Shown here piece after piece: positions 32,637 to 40,982 of a stretch of DNA of 64,000 nt. The notes under the pieces were generated by a model, which worked only from the letters and a program-made list of their open reading frames with translations, did no database searches and was not told where the DNA came from. Both the position numbers and the translations under genes were made by a program. Location: contig VNWV01000002.1 in the NCBI GenBank assembly GCA_009801085.1, positions 186,001-250,000 on the forward strand, given 5' to 3'. This DNA comes from Lasiodiplodia sp. COLG20 (Eukaryota; Ascomycota; Dothideomycetes; Botryosphaeriales; Botryosphaeriaceae). Each line of letters starts with the position of its first letter. Position 1 is the stretch's first letter.

Positions 32637-33278
32637 TCAACACAAGCTTATACGCCCAGCCTGCTCAAAAAATGCAGTCAACTTTCCTTTAGGAGTTTCA
32701 TTACAAAAAGCCCACGAGTAACGATCCATGAACTGGATGATTCTGCTATCCATCTCCTTCATCTCCACTTCTTTCAGTTAAGTGATGGTCGAATGAGCAT
32801 CAGGCTCAAACTAAATGGAACGCTGCAGCTCAACCTCGCCAACAGTGTGACCGAAATCTGTTTGATCAAGAACGATGCGGAACTCATCGTCTGCCAACCA
32901 GCTTTATCGAAAGGTTATAAGAGTAGCTAGCTCTTTGAGGCCGAAACAGTCGACTTGGTTCCCCTCTCCGCCTGCAAGTGCCCGGACATATCGCGCGATC
33001 TCGAGTGGGTCCGTAATTTCCTCAAATTTTGAGTTGCTGAAATCCCCTCCCTACCTGACTTTCGCTTGCCAAAGTCCGTTGCGCCGCCTTATCCAAACGC
33101 CATTGGTTGACAAGATGTTTAATTTGTCGTAGTATACATCCGTGAATTTTCGAGGACGTAGACGTTACAAAGTTCGAAATGGTGGATTTCCGGCATGTAA
33201 CGTGAGATCTTTAACCGCAATATTGCTGAATTTTCGCTCGACCTCTAGAATCGTACGGATGAGAAAGGATCCCACCAT
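32637..33278 (-). pseudogene. CYTH-domain triphosphatase (thiamine-triphosphatase-like) with five nonsense codons
   Basis: A single 214-codon frame from ATG 33278 to TGA 32637 holds a full-size CYTH/triphosphate-tunnel enzyme. It shows ILEVERKF (the ExExK signature), FTDVYYD, LSTNGVWIRRR, WQAKVR, FEEITDPLEIARYVRAL, CFGLKELATL, WLADDEFRIVLDQTDFGHTVGEVEL and GKLTAFFE. The family binds tripolyphosphate, ThTP or nucleotide triphosphates inside a tunnel of acidic and basic residues. Stops lie at 33167, 33053, 32906, 32813 and 32780 (first base on the minus strand): TAA, TAG, TAA, TAG, TAA. The second falls in VRQGG of the family. There is no frameshift. It sits 113 bp upstream of the AAA_28 pseudogene, same strand. 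Confidence 0.85.
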
Positions 33279-33820
33279 ATTCTTCTTTTTTTCACAGATG
33301 AACTGGATGGCGATAATTGATTCAGTCAAATCGAATCGTACTTCGAGAAAGAGGAGGTTTTAGATACGATGGAATGTTCTGAGCTAATTCGTCTTCGCAG
33401 GGAAGCTCGATTCACATATGCAAAAAGCGGGGTTGATCTCCCACCTTTTTTTTCAGGGATAATCCAACGCTACTTAACCTTAATTCGGAAATTCCTTTGT
33501 ACTTGCCAAGAAACAACCCCACCCCATCTCCCTTTCTCTCCTCCCTCCCTCTCTTGTCGGGGGCGCGCGCCTCGCAGAGGAGGTTCGCTTTACCTTTTTC
33601 TAGATATGCTTGACAAACCGAGCTTTCAGAGCATTGAGTGCTTTAGTAACTACCATGAAAGTGTATTCGCATGGCTTGTTTCCACACACCAGTTACATCT
33701 CCGTATGTTTAAGAGGTTGGGAGAAAGTGCACGTATGCTTTGGAGCGCGTACTATTTAACTCCATTAGAGAAAATTGGTATATGGAATCGGTGGTGTCTT
33801 CTTTTTCAAGCTAGCCGACA

Positions 33821-34586
33821 CTAGCCTTTCCAGCCGCCGAAGTGGTACAATGTTTCTGACAGCCTTTGATAGGAAACTTCGACCTCCCTGCTTGTATCCA
33901 GCTGCAAATCTGTTCAGCTGCAAAAAAAAACAAAGAAACCGAATGAGGTGCACACTGTAGCTACGAACCTTGAGTAGAATGCCCCTTGACTCATAGAACC
34001 CAACTATCTGAGGATTGAGTTCAGTAAACTCTTTGTATCTTCTGTCGAATAATTCTTTATTGTCCTCGCGACCGGGAATTTTCCTAACCAAAAATCTATT
34101 TTCCGCGACTTCTTTGCGGCAGTCGAAGAATAACACTAAACTGGGCGGACCCATCTGCATCTAGTGAGTAAAAAATAATAAATGGCTGTTTGAGGTATAT
34201 AGAGACTCACCAAAGCCTCAAATGCGACCGCCTGATCTACCCTTCTCGGGAAACCATCCAAAATAAACTTATGATTTCCTTGACTTCTGAATCCTTCTAT
34301 TTCTTTCATCATGATCGGCTGCAGTGCCTCCATTGATAAAAGTTCGTTCTTCCGGATGCTGTCGATGGTAGCCTGGTCCATAGCTGCGTGATCATCGGAC
34401 ATAACTTTTCTTAGAAGATCTCCAATAGACAAATGAACGAAGCCGTGATCTTGTGCTAGCCTTTCGCACAAGGTCCCCTTGCCAGAGGCCGGTGCACCTG
34501 TATCCGATGAATTAAAGACTAAACATCTAGGAAATTGACTTACCTATGACGTACACAAACGTACATGAGTCGCGTTCATTAGTCAT
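33821..34586 (-). CDS. UMP-CMP/adenylate-kinase-family NMP kinase (complement join 33821..33901, 33969..34160, 34211..34497, 34544..34586)
   Basis: A 200-residue kinase, normal length for eukaryotic UMP-CMP kinases. P-loop GAPASGKGT is split by the first intron (34498-34543). Then come HLSIGDLLR, the NMP-binding region, FILDGFPRR and FFDCRKEVAENRFLVR, a short LID with GREDNKELFDRRYKEF typical of the UMP-CMP group, and the C-terminal GILLKLDTSREVEVSYQRLSETL. Introns are 46, 50 and 67 bp. The last acceptor (TTTGCAG before CTGGATAC) is chosen because it yields the family ending; an earlier CAG gives an unrelated tail. It would phosphorylate CMP/UMP (possibly AMP). It is transcribed away from viperin with 172 bp between the two ATGs. 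All key motifs are intact. Confidence 0.9.
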
Positions 34587-34758
34587 TGAAATTGTTGATG
34601 AACTGTAGTGGCGATTTGGAAGAGGACTTTTAGAAAAGTGAACACGACCAAGCAGACTGCATATATATATATATATATATATACCCACACACACACAACG
34701 CAACATAACCTTCGTCTTCCCACCACTTCAATACTTGATCTATTACGTCTTGATAGTT
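34587..34758. promoter_or_regulatory. Shared divergent promoter of the NMP kinase and viperin genes
   Basis: Only 172 bp separate the two start codons, so both genes must use this short region. It contains a TA dinucleotide tract at 34661-34684, about 75-98 bp before the viperin ATG, that can serve as TATA element in both directions, followed by a CA-rich leader. Co-expression is an inference from the arrangement. Confidence 0.65.
34661..34684 (+). repeat. TA dinucleotide microsatellite in the viperin promoter
   Basis: About 11-12 consecutive AT/TA units. Being in the core promoter, length changes could alter expression of viperin and the kinase. Confidence 0.8.
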
Positions 34759-35724
34759 ATGGCTCTTGTTCTCTCCCTTCTTTTCTCATTGGCAGCCTTC
34801 CTCACTGTTCTGCTACGGAAAGTAGTGTCCAACCATCGCCACAAGCATCCCATATCCGTAAACTACCATTTCACCCGTCGATGCAACAAGTCGTGTGGAT
34901 TTTGCTTCCATACAGCTACGACTTCCTACAAAGAAAGTACAGAACGTGCCAAGGAGGGCCTTCGCTTGCTTCAGATCTCCGGGATGCGAAAGCTCAACTT
35001 TGCGGGTGGCGAGCCCTTTCTGTACCAGAAGTTTCTGGGCGAAATGGTCAAATTCTGTAAAGAGGAGCTCAAGCTTGAGTCTGTATCGATTGTCACGAAC
35101 GGCAGCCTCGTCACCGAACGATTTCTCGCGAAGTTTGGACAACACATCGACATTCTGGCTGTCTCTTGCGATTCTTTTAAGGAATCAACGAACATTGAGA
35201 TCGGCCGCGGCTCCGGAAATCAAGTAGGCCAGCTTTACCGAATCCGAAACTGGTGCTCCCGGTACAACATCAAGTTCAAAATCAACACGGTGGTTTGCAA
35301 GCTCAACTACACCGAAGATATGAACTCTCACATCGAGAAACTGAGGCCGTTCCGGTGGAAATGCTTCCAGGTTCTCTTGGTATCGGGGGAAAACGAATCG
35401 GCTGAAAGAATTCGCGATGTACGACGCTTTTTGATTACCGACGAGGAATTTCGGGTGTTTTGCGAGACGCACAAATGTCAAAAATGCTTTGTGCCGGAGT
35501 CGAACCAAGTCATGGCCAAATCATATCTCATTCTGGACGAATATCTCAGATTTTTGGACCGCGACGGCCGACAACCTTCTGCGTCTATTTTAGAGGTGGG
35601 TGTTGAGAAAGCGCTCGCTAGTGTCTACTGGGATGAGAAGAGTTTTCATGCACGAGGGGGGGTATATGACTGGAGTAGGGAGCTACAGCCGGCTTCACAA
35701 TCTATCGCTGCGATGGATTGGTAG
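34759..35724 (+). CDS. Viperin-like radical SAM enzyme (RSAD2 homologue)
   Basis: A 321-residue intron-free protein with the full viperin layout. Residues 1-22 are a hydrophobic/amphipathic N-terminal helix (MALVLSLLFSLAAFLTVLL), as in ER- and lipid-droplet-bound viperins. The radical SAM cluster motif CNKSCGFC has Cys at 42, 46 and 49. GGEP (83-86) binds SAM. Viperin-specific blocks follow: VSCDSF, IGRGSGNQV, FKINTVV, RPFRWKCFQVLLVSGEN, FVPESNQ, SYLILDEY and the C-terminal AMDW. Viperins convert CTP (or UTP/GTP in some lineages) to 3'-deoxy-3',4'-didehydro nucleotides that stop viral polymerases. The terminal MDW resembles the C-terminal tripeptide recognised by the cytosolic Fe-S targeting complex (CIAO1). 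ATG 34759 is the first in frame; upstream TTG is not a likely start. The NMP kinase is head to head with it. Confidence 0.95.
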   Translation: MALVLSLLFSLAAFLTVLLRKVVSNHRHKHPISVNYHFTRRCNKSCGFCFHTATTSYKESTERAKEGLRLLQISGMRKLNFAGGEPFLYQKFLGEMVKFCKEELKLESVSIVTNGSLVTERFLAKFGQHIDILAVSCDSFKESTNIEIGRGSGNQVGQLYRIRNWCSRYNIKFKINTVVCKLNYTEDMNSHIEKLRPFRWKCFQVLLVSGENESAERIRDVRRFLITDEEFRVFCETHKCQKCFVPESNQVMAKSYLILDEYLRFLDRDGRQPSASILEVGVEKALASVYWDEKSFHARGGVYDWSRELQPASQSIAAMDW

Positions 35725-36607
35725 TGGCTTAATTTCGGTCAAACAAAAGCTGCTGTTATCTGTCGCGATGAGGTTACTGGTTTTTTCATTGAAGTAGCAA
35801 ATCTTCACCTTTTCCATAAACGTAAATCAGTTCACTAACTACTCTTGCTTATGAACTATCCGCATGCAACTAACCGGTGTTGAAAACTATTCGGCAGTGC
35901 TCGCTGAAACCCCCTTACTAAGAATACTCTACTCCTAGACAGTCCTATCCGACCGGGCTATGCCAGTGACGGAGAACTTGCTGGTTGTGCTGAAATATAG
36001 AACACAACAAAACAAGACGGGTTTGTTGCAAGGAACGTACTTGTTCAAACCCACTAATGGTGTCTGCGAAACTCTCGGATCTTCAGAGTGGTGAGCCTAG
36101 AGTGAATAAATGAGCCAGAATATAGCCCTTTTATAGCAAAACATGAGACGAGAGTGGACTGGGTTGTCTCGTTAAACTGGCTATGGCAGTTTATAACGTG
36201 TTCGTCTCAGTGTGGACGAAACATCCCACAATAAAGGCTGCAATAACCTTGTCCTTCAACGATTGACGCAGTGTTCCGAGCCTTTGAGTAACATGGACAT
36301 CGACTTCGCTGATGCTGCCATCAACTTCACCAAATCAGCAGCGAACTCCACAGTTGTAAATTATTCACCAAATTTGATATTTCCATCAGCGAATCAATGT
36401 GCTTATGCGCCAACTGAGTGATGGAGCTTCGTAGAACATTATCGGTTGGAGGAGTTGAGCCGAATAGTCGTTGATCACGTGTGAAAAGTCGTCCATTGCC
36501 CAGGGGTGACAGGCGCCCATACTCATCGCCACTCCCATCGTAGTCTGACTGGTAAAGAATGTTAATCATGGCTTTGAAGTACAATTGATCTCTTTCTCCT
36601 ACTCTTC
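35725..36607. other. Intergenic, no supported gene
   Basis: AT-rich 3' flank of viperin and a region with one minus-strand frame (36327-36584, 85 codons: YDGSGDEYGRLSPLGNGRLF...) that I do not recognise. It could be an exon remnant. Confidence 0.35.
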
Positions 36608-36669
36608 AAATTCGACTCTAAAGAGCACTTCTTACGTTATGCTGCGTTCCAACTTCAGAGCGTTGTAGC
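36608..36669 (+). repeat. Imperfect direct repeat, copy 2
   Basis: Begins ATTCGACTCTAAAGAGCAC and continues TCTTACGTTATGCTGCGTT. It is the partner of 27691-27755, same orientation, about 8.9 kb apart, with one single-base gap and scattered, mostly transition, differences. Confidence 0.55.
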
Positions 36670-37084
36670 ATCGAATTGTGTCCTTGGACATGCAAGTACA
36701 CTTGCACGCAATGCAAGAACGCGAAAGTCCACGTCCTTTTGATTTCTGTCGGAGAGATAGTGGGGAGCGCATTCTGCTACCTTTTATAGTTGCGCTTTCT
36801 TCTACCTCTTACAGTTTAGCGCTTCCTTCCAAAACATCACCGGAACGGTAATCACGCAATCACCACACCCAATCAAAGTGACACAGGCACCTAATTGGCT
36901 GCGTCACTAACGCATACGTATCCGGTCTCGGTGCGCACCTCACCCTTAAGTACACAACTCACAACTCCATCACCATCCATCACCCTGACCTTTTCTCCGA
37001 CTCACCTCATTGGCCACCAACCCACCTTCCTCAACCAGGACCCCAACCAGCAGAAAATAAAAGAAAAAAGCAAAACCAGAAACC
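36670..37084. promoter_or_regulatory. Upstream region of the HAD/phosphomannomutase-like gene
   Basis: About 415 bp with an AC-rich leader (ACAACTCACAACTCCATCACCATCC) and a purine-rich stretch just before an ACCATGG start. No clear TATA was seen. The position and composition fit a promoter and 5' leader. Confidence 0.4.
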
Positions 37085-37855
37085 ATGGTCTCCCTCATCG
37101 CCTTCGACCTCGACGGCACGCTCGCGGAGAGCAAGCAGCCACTCAAAGACAACATGGGCGAGGCGCTCGCCTCCCTCCTCTCCGTCGCGCACGTCGCCGT
37201 CATCTCAGGCGGCGACTGGCCGCAGTTCGAGAAACAAGTCGCCTCGCGCCTCCCCGCGCACGCCGACCTCTCCAAGCTCTGGCTGCTGCCGACGACCGGC
37301 ACCAAGCTCTACACCTACCAGCCCTCGACCTCTTCCTGGCGCCCCGTCTACGCCGAGCTCTTCAGCGACGCCGAGCGCGCCGCCATCATCGCCGCCTTCG
37401 AGGCTTCTCTGGAGGCGACGGGTTTCAAACCGGAGCAGACGTGGGGCCCGCGCATCGAGGACCGCGGCAGCCAGATCACGTTTTCGGCGCTGGGCCAGCA
37501 GGCGCCCGTCGCGGCGAAGGAGGTCTGGGATCCGGACTTCGCGAAGCGCAGCGTCATCCGCGAGGATTTGCGGAAGCGGTTGCCCGAGCTGTCGATCAAC
37601 ATGGGCGGCGCGACGTCGATCGACATCACGCGGCAGGGCGTGGACAAGGGGTACGGGTTGAAGAAGCTGCGGGACGCGAGCGGGATACCGCTCGAGAAGA
37701 TGATGTTTATCGGCGATGCGATTTTTCCGGGCGGGAATGATTATCCGGCGAAGGAGCTGGGGTTGGAGACGGTGAGGGTGAAGGATCCGGAGGGGACGTT
37801 GGCGGCGATTGCGGCGATTGTGGGGTGCTTGAGGATTCAGAAGGTTGGGGCTTGA
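37085..37855 (+). CDS. HAD-superfamily IIB phosphatase/phosphomannomutase-like
   Basis: A 256-residue single-exon protein. Motif I is IAFDLDGTLAESKQPL, with the nucleophile Asp8 and Asp10. Motif II is in VISGGDW, a cap domain follows, and the later motifs are DKGYGLKKL (Lys) and FIGDAIFPGGNDYPAKE. GGND is shared with eukaryotic phosphomannomutases, but the AESKQPL start and spacing are more like bacterial-type HAD-IIB proteins of PMM fold. Substrate is probably a phosphosugar; that is inference. Strongly GC-rich third positions contrast with the AT-rich viperin block next door, which marks it as an ordinary, well-expressed chromosomal gene. Confidence 0.85.
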   Translation: MVSLIAFDLDGTLAESKQPLKDNMGEALASLLSVAHVAVISGGDWPQFEKQVASRLPAHADLSKLWLLPTTGTKLYTYQPSTSSWRPVYAELFSDAERAAIIAAFEASLEATGFKPEQTWGPRIEDRGSQITFSALGQQAPVAAKEVWDPDFAKRSVIREDLRKRLPELSINMGGATSIDITRQGVDKGYGLKKLRDASGIPLEKMMFIGDAIFPGGNDYPAKELGLETVRVKDPEGTLAAIAAIVGCLRIQKVGA

Positions 37856-38495
37856 AGGGTGGGTAACGGCAAGGGGTGAGAAAAGCATGAAGAGCGTCTT
37901 GGCGGGATTTCAAGATGGGCGAAGCGGGGCCGGATGACGAGTGTTACTGCGTCGGAGTCAAAAGAGTGAGCGGGTGCCTTTGAGGAACGCTGGGAGTTAC
38001 TTACAATTGACCTATGATGTCAAGCGGTTGCAGGGGGATGGCAAAATTGGCCCCAGTCAAAAGCATCAATTCCTTGATCTGCATTATGGATAGAGCCAAA
38101 GAGAAAACAATAGTGCAAAGAAACAAAATAAAATTCTAAAATTTCACTGGAAGACCGGTACTTATGCAGATGACTGTTTCCTTTATTTAATCATCAATGC
38201 TATCGTTGTGCTCCACATGATTATCCACTCATCGTCATATTACCCGAGAAACCCTTTCCCAAGTTCCCATTTTACGCCAGTCCCAGCCTGCGTGATTGGT
38301 CCCAAACTCCCAAAATGCTTGTTGCCATGCTAAACGCTCAAGAAAACCAAACACCAACAAATGAAAGAACCAAAAAGTAGGAAATCGACAGTTTTGCCAG
38401 CCAACAGGCTATCCTGATCCCACATGCATCCTTCTATGTTCCTCTTCTCTCAAAGCTGTTTCACCAATAGTCGTTTTGCCGTTGATCCGCAAACC
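37856..38495. other. Intergenic between convergent genes
   Basis: About 640 bp of 3' flanks of the HAD gene (plus) and the coiled-coil protein (minus). AT-rich in the middle, no gene seen. Confidence 0.5.
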
Positions 38496-40982
38496 TCACA
38501 CCCAGACCAACTGAACCGAGCAGGTCGGAGCAGCGCGATCGAAATACTCGACCTCGAGCTCGCGATTCGCACACGTCCTGGGCCTCGGGTCTTCCTCAAC
38601 CTGCTGCACATCGAATACTTCTTCGTCGACGGCGCACGTCGGATAAGCAAGCTCGGGAATTGTGCTGCATACATCCGTTCTCGGCAGCAGCCGAGTCTCG
38701 TCAGAAGCGTCCTCATCGTCGGCGGACTTCTCATAAGCCTCGACCAGGGCGGCGATGATGGCGTCCATCTTCTCGAAGGCGGAGGCGAGGATCTCGGTGG
38801 TAGCCGCGAAGACGGCGTCTTTGTACTCTTCGTCGGCGGCGGCGTCGGGGGTATCCGTTGGTTCGGAAAGGTCGGCGGCGGTTGTTGTAGAAGCGGACTG
38901 CTGCAAGGCCTGGGGAGCCAAGGTCTCGAGGATGAAAGCCGTAACGATAGCGGTCGACGTCTGCGTAGCGGTCGCGGTAGCAGTAACGGTCTCAGTGGTG
39001 CGCACGACGTCGAACTGCTGCTCGATCGTCGTGTTCTCAAAGAACGGGGACACAGCAGCATTCAAGAACACGCCGTTGACATCCAGCTCCGTCCCCACCG
39101 ACTGCTGCACAACAGCACCACTGCCGACCATCCACAGCCACGCCCCCAACACCGCAATAAGCACATTCCTCCAATCCACCGCCGCAACCCACAGCGCCCT
39201 CCGCACCAGCGTAGCAAGCGGGACCTCCCTCCGCGCCCTCTCCGCCTCCGCCACCCTGCGCGCCCTCTCCTCCCTCACCCTCTTCCGCTCCTCCCTGACC
39301 GCCTGCACCTTCGCCTCCTCGACCCTCTCCTCCGCCGCCTTCCTCTCCGCTGCCGCCGCCAGCGCTGAACTTCCAATCAACCGCAGCCGCTCTTGCTTCT
39401 CTTCCTCCAGCCTTTCCTCGGCGTTCATCCGCTCCGCCTCCAGCCTTTCCTCTGCCTCCATCCGCTCCGCCTCCAGTAGCTCCTCGGCCTCCTTCCTTGC
39501 CTCCTCCGCCTCCCTCTTCTCCACCTCCAGCCGCGCCTCGGCTTCCACCCTCTGCGCCTCCAACCGCGCCTCAGCCTCCTTCCGCTCCTGCTCCGCGCGT
39601 GCCTCCGCCTCCCTCCTCACCTCCTCCGCACGCGCCGCCGCTTCCACTTCCGCCTCCCGCCTGCCCTTCTCCTCCGCCTCACGAACCAACGCCTCGCGCT
39701 CCGCCGCCTCGCGCTCCGCAGCGTCAGCGACGGTCTGTTCTTCCTCGCGGACGGCAGCTTGCAGCGCGCGGTGCTGTGCGGGGCTGAGGTACGGCGTGAT
39801 AGCCACGTCGACGCGTTCCATCTCGCTCCAGGCGGCGGACCAAGCGCCGGGCCCGGCGAGGAGGCCGTTGGCGGCGTAGATCTTGATTGTCCAGCGTCCC
39901 CCAGTGGTGGTGGCTGGGGGCAGAGGGAGGTGGGCGTGGCATTCGGTGCAGGTGATTTCTTCCTCTTCCTCGGCCTCTTCGTCCTCGGCGGCGGCGGCGG
40001 CGGCGGCAGCGGCGGTCTCGACTTCAGCATCAGCCTCAACCCCACTATCCCTCCTCCTCCCCTTCCTCCCCTCGTCCTCATCGTCGTCAGCATGGTGATA
40101 AAAATGCCCACACTTCAACACCCTCGGCACCCTCAACTCCAACCCCTCTAGGACCCTTTCCTCCAGCACATCCATCTCCTCCCGCGGATGCGCGACCAGC
40201 AACCCCCGCGTCATCAGGACCGGGTCCGCCAGCCGCTCTTCCAGCTGTGCGTAAGCGCGCATAGTCGAGCGCGGGAGGACGCGCCGCAGGAGGTGCGGCG
40301 GGTAGGGCAGCGCTGGGCTGGGGAGTAGGGTGACGTGGAGGAGGATGAGGGGGGCGCGGTGGGAGGAGGAGGGAGAGCGGGAGTGCGAGGGGGTGTGGGA
40401 GTGGGAGTGGTGGGGGGAGTAGGTGGGCGGTGTGGGTTCGGGGTGGAAGCGGGTCGGGGTGTCGATGGCGGTGGTGGTGTGGTGGGTGCGGCGCGGGCGG
40501 GGGCGGTGCGATGACCGGGGTTTGTTTGAGGAGGAGGCGACGCCGTTGCGGTAGGCGGTGATGTCGCGGTGGGTGGTGGTGGGCGAGATGGCGGGGCTGC
40601 TCGTGCGCGGCATTGCCGCCATGACGGTGGCCGTCGTCGGCATTGCCTTCGCGATCGACAACCGCTTCTGCTTCTCCAGCGGGAAGCAGTCGGACGGCAT
40701 GTCGGAGATGGACGACGGCTCGGTCAGCTGCGTGTGGTTGGAGAAGCGGCGGCTGTCGCGTCCGCCCCCGCCACCGCCGCCGATGGAGCTGTGGGTGCGG
40801 GTGGTGTAGCGGCCGTCGGAGGATTGCGAGGGCGGGCCGAAGATGTAGTAGGACGAGTCGACGTCGCGCTCGATGCTGGGAACAGGCACGTCGGCGTCGG
40901 CGAGCGGGTCGTCGACGTCTTCGAAGGGCGTGATGACGGCCGGGTCCGTGGGCACCTGGAAGCGGTCGTGGATTGACGCCAT
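38496..40982 (-). CDS. Large coiled-coil, single-membrane-helix protein of unknown role
   Basis: An 828-residue single-exon product starting MASIHDRFQVPTDPAVITPFEDVDDP. The N-terminal third is disordered (poly-Gly, Ser/His/Pro-rich). The middle has two Cys-x2-Cys-type hints (KCGHFYHH and ITCTECHAHLPL, possible zinc ligands) and the segment GGRWTIKIYAANGLL. Residues about 450-620 are a long charged coiled coil of Glu/Arg/Ala heptads. A membrane helix follows (NVLIAVLGAWLWMVGSGAVV), then a C-terminal lumenal-type domain with five Cys. Automated fungal annotations sometimes call such proteins pathway-specific nitrogen regulators; nothing visible supports that role. The ATG at 40982 is preferred over one 29 codons upstream, whose extension is Thr-rich and unlike protein. 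Confidence 0.75.
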   Translation of the reverse strand: MASIHDRFQVPTDPAVITPFEDVDDPLADADVPVPSIERDVDSSYYIFGPPSQSSDGRYTTRTHSSIGGGGGGGRDSRRFSNHTQLTEPSSISDMPSDCFPLEKQKRLSIAKAMPTTATVMAAMPRTSSPAISPTTTHRDITAYRNGVASSSNKPRSSHRPRPRRTHHTTTAIDTPTRFHPEPTPPTYSPHHSHSHTPSHSRSPSSSHRAPLILLHVTLLPSPALPYPPHLLRRVLPRSTMRAYAQLEERLADPVLMTRGLLVAHPREEMDVLEERVLEGLELRVPRVLKCGHFYHHADDDEDEGRKGRRRDSGVEADAEVETAAAAAAAAAEDEEAEEEEEITCTECHAHLPLPPATTTGGRWTIKIYAANGLLAGPGAWSAAWSEMERVDVAITPYLSPAQHRALQAAVREEEQTVADAAEREAAEREALVREAEEKGRREAEVEAAARAEEVRREAEARAEQERKEAEARLEAQRVEAEARLEVEKREAEEARKEAEELLEAERMEAEERLEAERMNAEERLEEEKQERLRLIGSSALAAAAERKAAEERVEEAKVQAVREERKRVREERARRVAEAERARREVPLATLVRRALWVAAVDWRNVLIAVLGAWLWMVGSGAVVQQSVGTELDVNGVFLNAAVSPFFENTTIEQQFDVVRTTETVTATATATQTSTAIVTAFILETLAPQALQQSASTTTAADLSEPTDTPDAAADEEYKDAVFAATTEILASAFEKMDAIIAALVEAYEKSADDEDASDETRLLPRTDVCSTIPELAYPTCAVDEEVFDVQQVEEDPRPRTCANRELEVEYFDRAAPTCSVQLVWV

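Noticed and set aside
32595..33132. Plus-strand ORFs over the CYTH region
   Set aside because: The minus strand shows unmistakable CYTH motifs in a single frame; the plus-strand frames are low in structure and exist partly because the minus gene gained stops.
36895..37888. Long ORFs in other frames over the HAD gene
   Set aside because: Arg/Ala/Pro-rich shadows of a GC3-biased gene with clear HAD motifs in the plus frame from 37085.
38424..39879. Long plus-strand ORFs (314 and 374 codons) opposite the coiled-coil gene
   Set aside because: They are Ser/Arg-rich mirror readings of Glu/Ala/Arg heptads in a GC-biased gene. The minus strand has a membrane helix, coiled coil and a coherent start.
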